Assembly (NCBI RefSeq): GCF_030732065.1
Contig: NZ_JAVBHX010000002.1
Location: 369,904-433,903, forward strand
Source of the DNA: Oceanimonas aquatica
Lineage (GTDB): Bacteria; Pseudomonadota; Gammaproteobacteria; Enterobacterales; Aeromonadaceae
Direction: 5' to 3'
DNA: 64,000 nt
Shown here: one piece after another, positions 61,368-64,000 of the stretch
Numbering within the stretch: position 1 is the stretch's first letter
How the letters are laid out: the number at the start of each line of letters is the position of its first letter
Made by a program: the position numbers and the translations under genes
Notes under the pieces: generated by a model
The model's database searches: none
Told to the model about the DNA's origin: nothing
Seen by the model: only the letters and a program-made list of their open reading frames with translations

Positions 61368-63584
61368 TTACATTGAGCTGTATTTGTCACGCAGCCGCTG
61401 ACGCACGAACTCCGCAACCGTATTGAACAGGAAGGTGAACACAAAGAGCACAAAGGCCGCCAGGAACAGCACCCGGTAGTGCGAGCTGTTCACCTCCGCT
61501 TCCGGCATTTCCACCGCTATGTTGGCGGCGAGGGTGCGCATGCCGTTAAAGATGCTGAGATCCATGACCGGGGTGTTGCCGGTGGCCATCAGCACTATCA
61601 TGGTTTCGCCCACGGCCCGGCCCAGGCCCATCATTACCGCCGAGAAAATACCGGGGCTGGCGGTGAGCATCACCACCCGGGTCAGGGTCTGCCAGGTAGT
61701 GGCACCTAGGGCCAGAGAGCCGTTGGTCAGGTGACGGGGTACCGAGAACACGGCGTCTTCGGCGATGGAGAAGATGGTGGGGATCACCGCAAAGCCCATG
61801 GCGATGCCTACCACCAGGGAGTTGCGCTGGTCAAAACCGATGCCCAGCTCGTTGGTCAGAAAACCCCGGGCGTCACCACCAAAGAACAGGGTTTCCACCG
61901 CCGGGCTGAAGGCAAAGCAGGCCCAGCCCACCAGCACCACCACCGGCAGCAGCACCAGGCTGTGCCAGCCATCGGGCACGGCGTTGCGAATGCCTTTGGG
62001 TGCATGGTGCCAGGCAAAGGCAGTGAGCAGCACCGATGCCGGCAGCAGCACCAGCACCATGACCACGCCCGGCAGGTGGCTTTCGATCAGCGGCGCCAGC
62101 CACAGACCGGCGAGAAAGCCGAGGATCACGGTGGGCAGGGCTTCCATGATCTCCACCGTGGGCTTGACCACCTTGCGCAGCCCCGGCGACATGAAATAGG
62201 CGGTGTACACGGCGCCGGCAATGGCGATGGGTACCGCAAACAGCAGGGCGTAAAAGGCCGCCTTGATGGTGCCGAAGGAAATGGGCACCAGGCTCAGCTT
62301 GGCTTCAAAGTCGCTGCTGCCGGAGGTGGACTGCCACACATACTGGGGTTCGGGGTAACCTTCATACCAGACCTTGGTCCACAGCGCCTTCCAGGTCACT
62401 TCCGGATGCTCGTTGTCCACGGCAAAGGTGGACAGGGTGTCACCCTCGGCCACCAGCAACAGGTTGTTGCGCGGCGACAGCGCCAGGGCCGACACGCCCT
62501 GGTCCGCCAGTTGTTCGGAATAAAGATGGCTGCCACCTGTGGTGTGGAAGATGTCCACTTCTCCCTGGGTGCTGACGGTCACAAAGCCCTTGCGGTTTAC
62601 CTCGTTGGCGATGTGCGCCACCGGCCCGGCGGCCTCGAACTCGCGAATAAAGGTAAACTCGCGCTTGCCGTCCTTCGCCACCTCAAACCACTGGGATACC
62701 ACGCCATTGTCGTTGCCCACCAGCAGCGAGTTGCCGCCGGACAGCAGGATCATGGCACTGATGTTGCCTCCCTGAGCATTCATGGGAATGACCGAGCGCA
62801 GCCGCACCTTATTAATGTTGCGCACGTCATACACAGACACCTCGTTGCCGCTGCGTACAAACATAAAGCGCAGGTTGGGGGTCACCAGAATCTGGTCGAC
62901 CCGCGCCGGCAGCCCGGGAATGGCCACCTGGGTGGGGCTGAGCTCCAGCTCGCCGGTAAGAAAATTTTCCTTGCCGGCAAAGCGGGTGAGCACGATATCG
63001 CCGCCGGCGACCACCGCCGCCGCCAGCAGATCCTCACCGTTGGTGGCAAAGCTCAGCCGCTCCAGCGCTCTGGCCTGCTCATCCACCTGCAGCGGCGCCT
63101 GGCCAAAGGGCCAGGTCAGACCGGGGGTAATGGTTCGTACATTGTCCGGGTAGCTGACGTCGAACTTGGGCGCCAGCACCCGCATGGTGCCGTCATTCAG
63201 GCCAAAGGCCGCCATCGGCTTGCCGTCGTTGGCGGCCGCCGTGGTGATGTCGCCAGCGACCGACTCGCGGCCCAGCAGCTCGCCGTTCAGCAGCGAATAA
63301 AAGCGCACGGTGCCGTCGGCGGAAAAGGTATAGGCCTGCTCGTTCTGCTCTTCTACCCCCAGCAGCAGCGGGGTCTCGTTGCCGGCCAGGGCCAGCTGCC
63401 CGGCGGGCTCCACGTCAGCCCCGTTAAAAATGGGTTTGACCACATACAACAGGTAGAAAAAAATCAGCAGCAAGGCCACCAGCACAATAATGCCGCCGGC
63501 GGTCACGCCCATTTGGGCCGCTCTGTCCTTGAGCCAGCGTTTGCGGCTGCCGGTCAGGGCCATGGTTTGAGTCTGGGTTGACAT
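61368..63584 (-). CDS. pstC: Phosphate ABC transporter permease PstC, with beta-propeller-like insert
   Basis: The ATG at 63584 with GGAG upstream gives 738 residues, over twice E. coli PstC (319). Membrane helix at about 28-50, then some 400 residues that look like beta-propeller blades (for example MAAFGLNDGTMRVLAPKFDVS, NLRFMFVRSGNEVSVYDV, VSALALSPRNNLLLVAEGD), then the permease with MEALPTVILGFLAGLWLAP and [19 protein letters not shown] known enlarged form occurs in Vibrio and Shewanella relatives. No pstS is adjacent. Confidence 0.93.
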   Translation of the reverse strand: MSTQTQTMALTGSRKRWLKDRAAQMGVTAGGIIVLVALLLIFFYLLYVVKPIFNGADVEPAGQLALAGNETPLLLGVEEQNEQAYTFSADGTVRFYSLLNGELLGRESVAGDITTAAANDGKPMAAFGLNDGTMRVLAPKFDVSYPDNVRTITPGLTWPFGQAPLQVDEQARALERLSFATNGEDLLAAAVVAGGDIVLTRFAGKENFLTGELELSPTQVAIPGLPARVDQILVTPNLRFMFVRSGNEVSVYDVRNINKVRLRSVIPMNAQGGNISAMILLSGGNSLLVGNDNGVVSQWFEVAKDGKREFTFIREFEAAGPVAHIANEVNRKGFVTVSTQGEVDIFHTTGGSHLYSEQLADQGVSALALSPRNNLLLVAEGDTLSTFAVDNEHPEVTWKALWTKVWYEGYPEPQYVWQSTSGSSDFEAKLSLVPISFGTIKAAFYALLFAVPIAIAGAVYTAYFMSPGLRKVVKPTVEIMEALPTVILGFLAGLWLAPLIESHLPGVVMVLVLLPASVLLTAFAWHHAPKGIRNAVPDGWHSLVLLPVVVLVGWACFAFSPAVETLFFGGDARGFLTNELGIGFDQRNSLVVGIAMGFAVIPTIFSIAEDAVFSVPRHLTNGSLALGATTWQTLTRVVMLTASPGIFSAVMMGLGRAVGETMIVLMATGNTPVMDLSIFNGMRTLAANIAVEMPEAEVNSSHYRVLFLAAFVLFVFTFLFNTVAEFVRQRLRDKYSSM

Positions 63585-63616
63585 GCCGTCACTCCGTTCG
63601 CTTTGCAATTGCGTGC

Positions 63617-63650
63617 ATTCTATGGCGAGCAAATGACAATTTTGTTACAG
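63617..63650 (-). promoter_or_regulatory. Pho box promoter of the pst operon
   Basis: Minus strand CTGTAACAAAATTGTCAT (63650-63633) fits two seven-base Pho repeats with a four-base spacer (consensus CTGTCAT-N4-CTGTCAT; 5/7 and 6/7). TAGAAT (63622-63617) follows ten bases later as the -10. This is the layout where PhoB replaces the -35 contact. Confidence 0.78.
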
Positions 63651-63740
63651 ACCACAAAAGCCGCAAGCGCCCCCTGTAAAAAACGTCGGTGGCGTGTATC
63701 TTGAACGGTGCAAGCGTTTCATCATTCAAGGAGAGAGCCC

Positions 63741-64000
63741 ATGAAAACCCTGGTCGCCACCCTGATTGGCCCCGACAAAACCGGCCTGGTCCGGCAACTG
63801 GCCGCCCTGGTCCGCCAGCATCACGGCAGCTGGCAGAGCAGCGCCATGAGCGAGCTGGCCGGCTTCTTTGCCGGCATTGTGGAAATACAGGTGCCCGCCG
63901 AGCACAGCGCCGCGCTGGAAAAAGCCCTGATCTCCCTGCCCGACTTTCAGGTGCAGCTGGTGGAAGGCAAGGGCCCCACGCCCCAGGGGCAACAGCTCAG
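63741..64000 (+). CDS. ACT-domain protein of the GcvR type, N-terminal part
   Basis: 86 codons are in the window and the frame stays open at the right edge. AAGGAG lies upstream of the ATG. The start KTLVATLIGPDKTGLVRQLAALV, read in two blocks, followed by GSWQSSAMSELAGFFAGIVEIQV, is the ACT fold seen in GcvR, the glycine-cleavage repressor-associated protein, and in related two-ACT proteins. The second ACT domain is outside the window, so GcvR itself cannot be confirmed. It is divergent from pstC. Confidence 0.75.
   Translation, partial: MKTLVATLIGPDKTGLVRQLAALVRQHHGSWQSSAMSELAGFFAGIVEIQVPAEHSAALEKALISLPDFQVQLVEGKGPTPQGQQL

Noticed and set aside
61731-63581. 616-codon and similar long plus-strand frames opposite pstC, pstA, glcB and the diguanylate cyclase
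   Set aside because: All mirror well-supported minus-strand genes and show shadow composition.

Overview
The window is a stretch of gammaproteobacterial chromosome, with GC near 60 percent outside one clearly AT-rich segment. Gene content and order (proS/trmO/rcsF, the rpsB-to-accA lipid envelope cluster, rluE-nudJ-mnmA-hflD-purB, arcA, epd-pgk-fba, malate synthase G, pst-phoU) fit a marine or estuarine member of the Aeromonadales, of the Oceanimonas/Zobellella type. That placement is inferred from synteny and protein character; no search was run.

Layout. 1-217: 5' end of a type I secretion ABC transporter gene. 470-12180, minus strand: a surface polysaccharide locus read from ugd through a Wzx-type flippase, a nitroreductase-family protein, a pyruvyl-transferase-family protein, a dead ISAs1 transposase fragment, three family 2 glycosyltransferases, a priming sugar transferase, an MBL/beta-CASP hydrolase and galE. 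An ops (RfaH recruitment) element sits 63 bases before ugd. The core, about 4.4-10.9 kb, is AT-rich and probably acquired. No Wzy polymerase or Wzz chain-length regulator is recognised. 12.4-15.5 kb: trmO and rcsF (minus), proS (plus). 15.6-16.8 kb: a patatin-like phospholipase.

16.97-40.4 kb, minus strand: rpsB, tsf, pyrH, frr, uppS, cdsA, dxr, rseP, bamA, skp, lpxD, fabZ, lpxA, lpxB, rnhB, dnaE, accA, a large membrane diguanylate cyclase and tilS. This cluster links translation factors, isoprenoid and phospholipid synthesis, outer-membrane assembly and lipid A synthesis. Many junctions overlap or nearly abut. The diguanylate cyclase is an addition between accA and tilS.

40.7-48.4 kb, plus strand: map, a 480-base noncoding block of nested palindromes, rluE, nudJ, mnmA, hflD, purB, aceK. 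48.5-57.8 kb: rraA, arcA (plus) with an FNR-type promoter, the epd-pgk-fba operon, a 55-residue small ORF with its own ribosome binding site and terminator, an MFS transporter, and malate synthase G. 58.1-63.6 kb, minus strand: pstC-pstA-pstB-phoU behind a Pho-box promoter, without an adjacent pstS. A divergent ACT-domain gene of the GcvR type runs off the right edge.

A notable noncoding theme is the number of palindromic repeat families. Family A (about 90 bases, several stem-loops, GGAGCGC/GCGCTCC ends) has six copies, one split by another repeat. Family B (about 69 bases, GTAGGCCC ends) has two copies. Family C (CGTCAT...ATGACG type) has four occurrences, one inserted in frame inside ugd. 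Family D (GTGAGG/CCTCAC) has two copies. No tRNA, rRNA, CRISPR array, prophage or intact insertion sequence was found.
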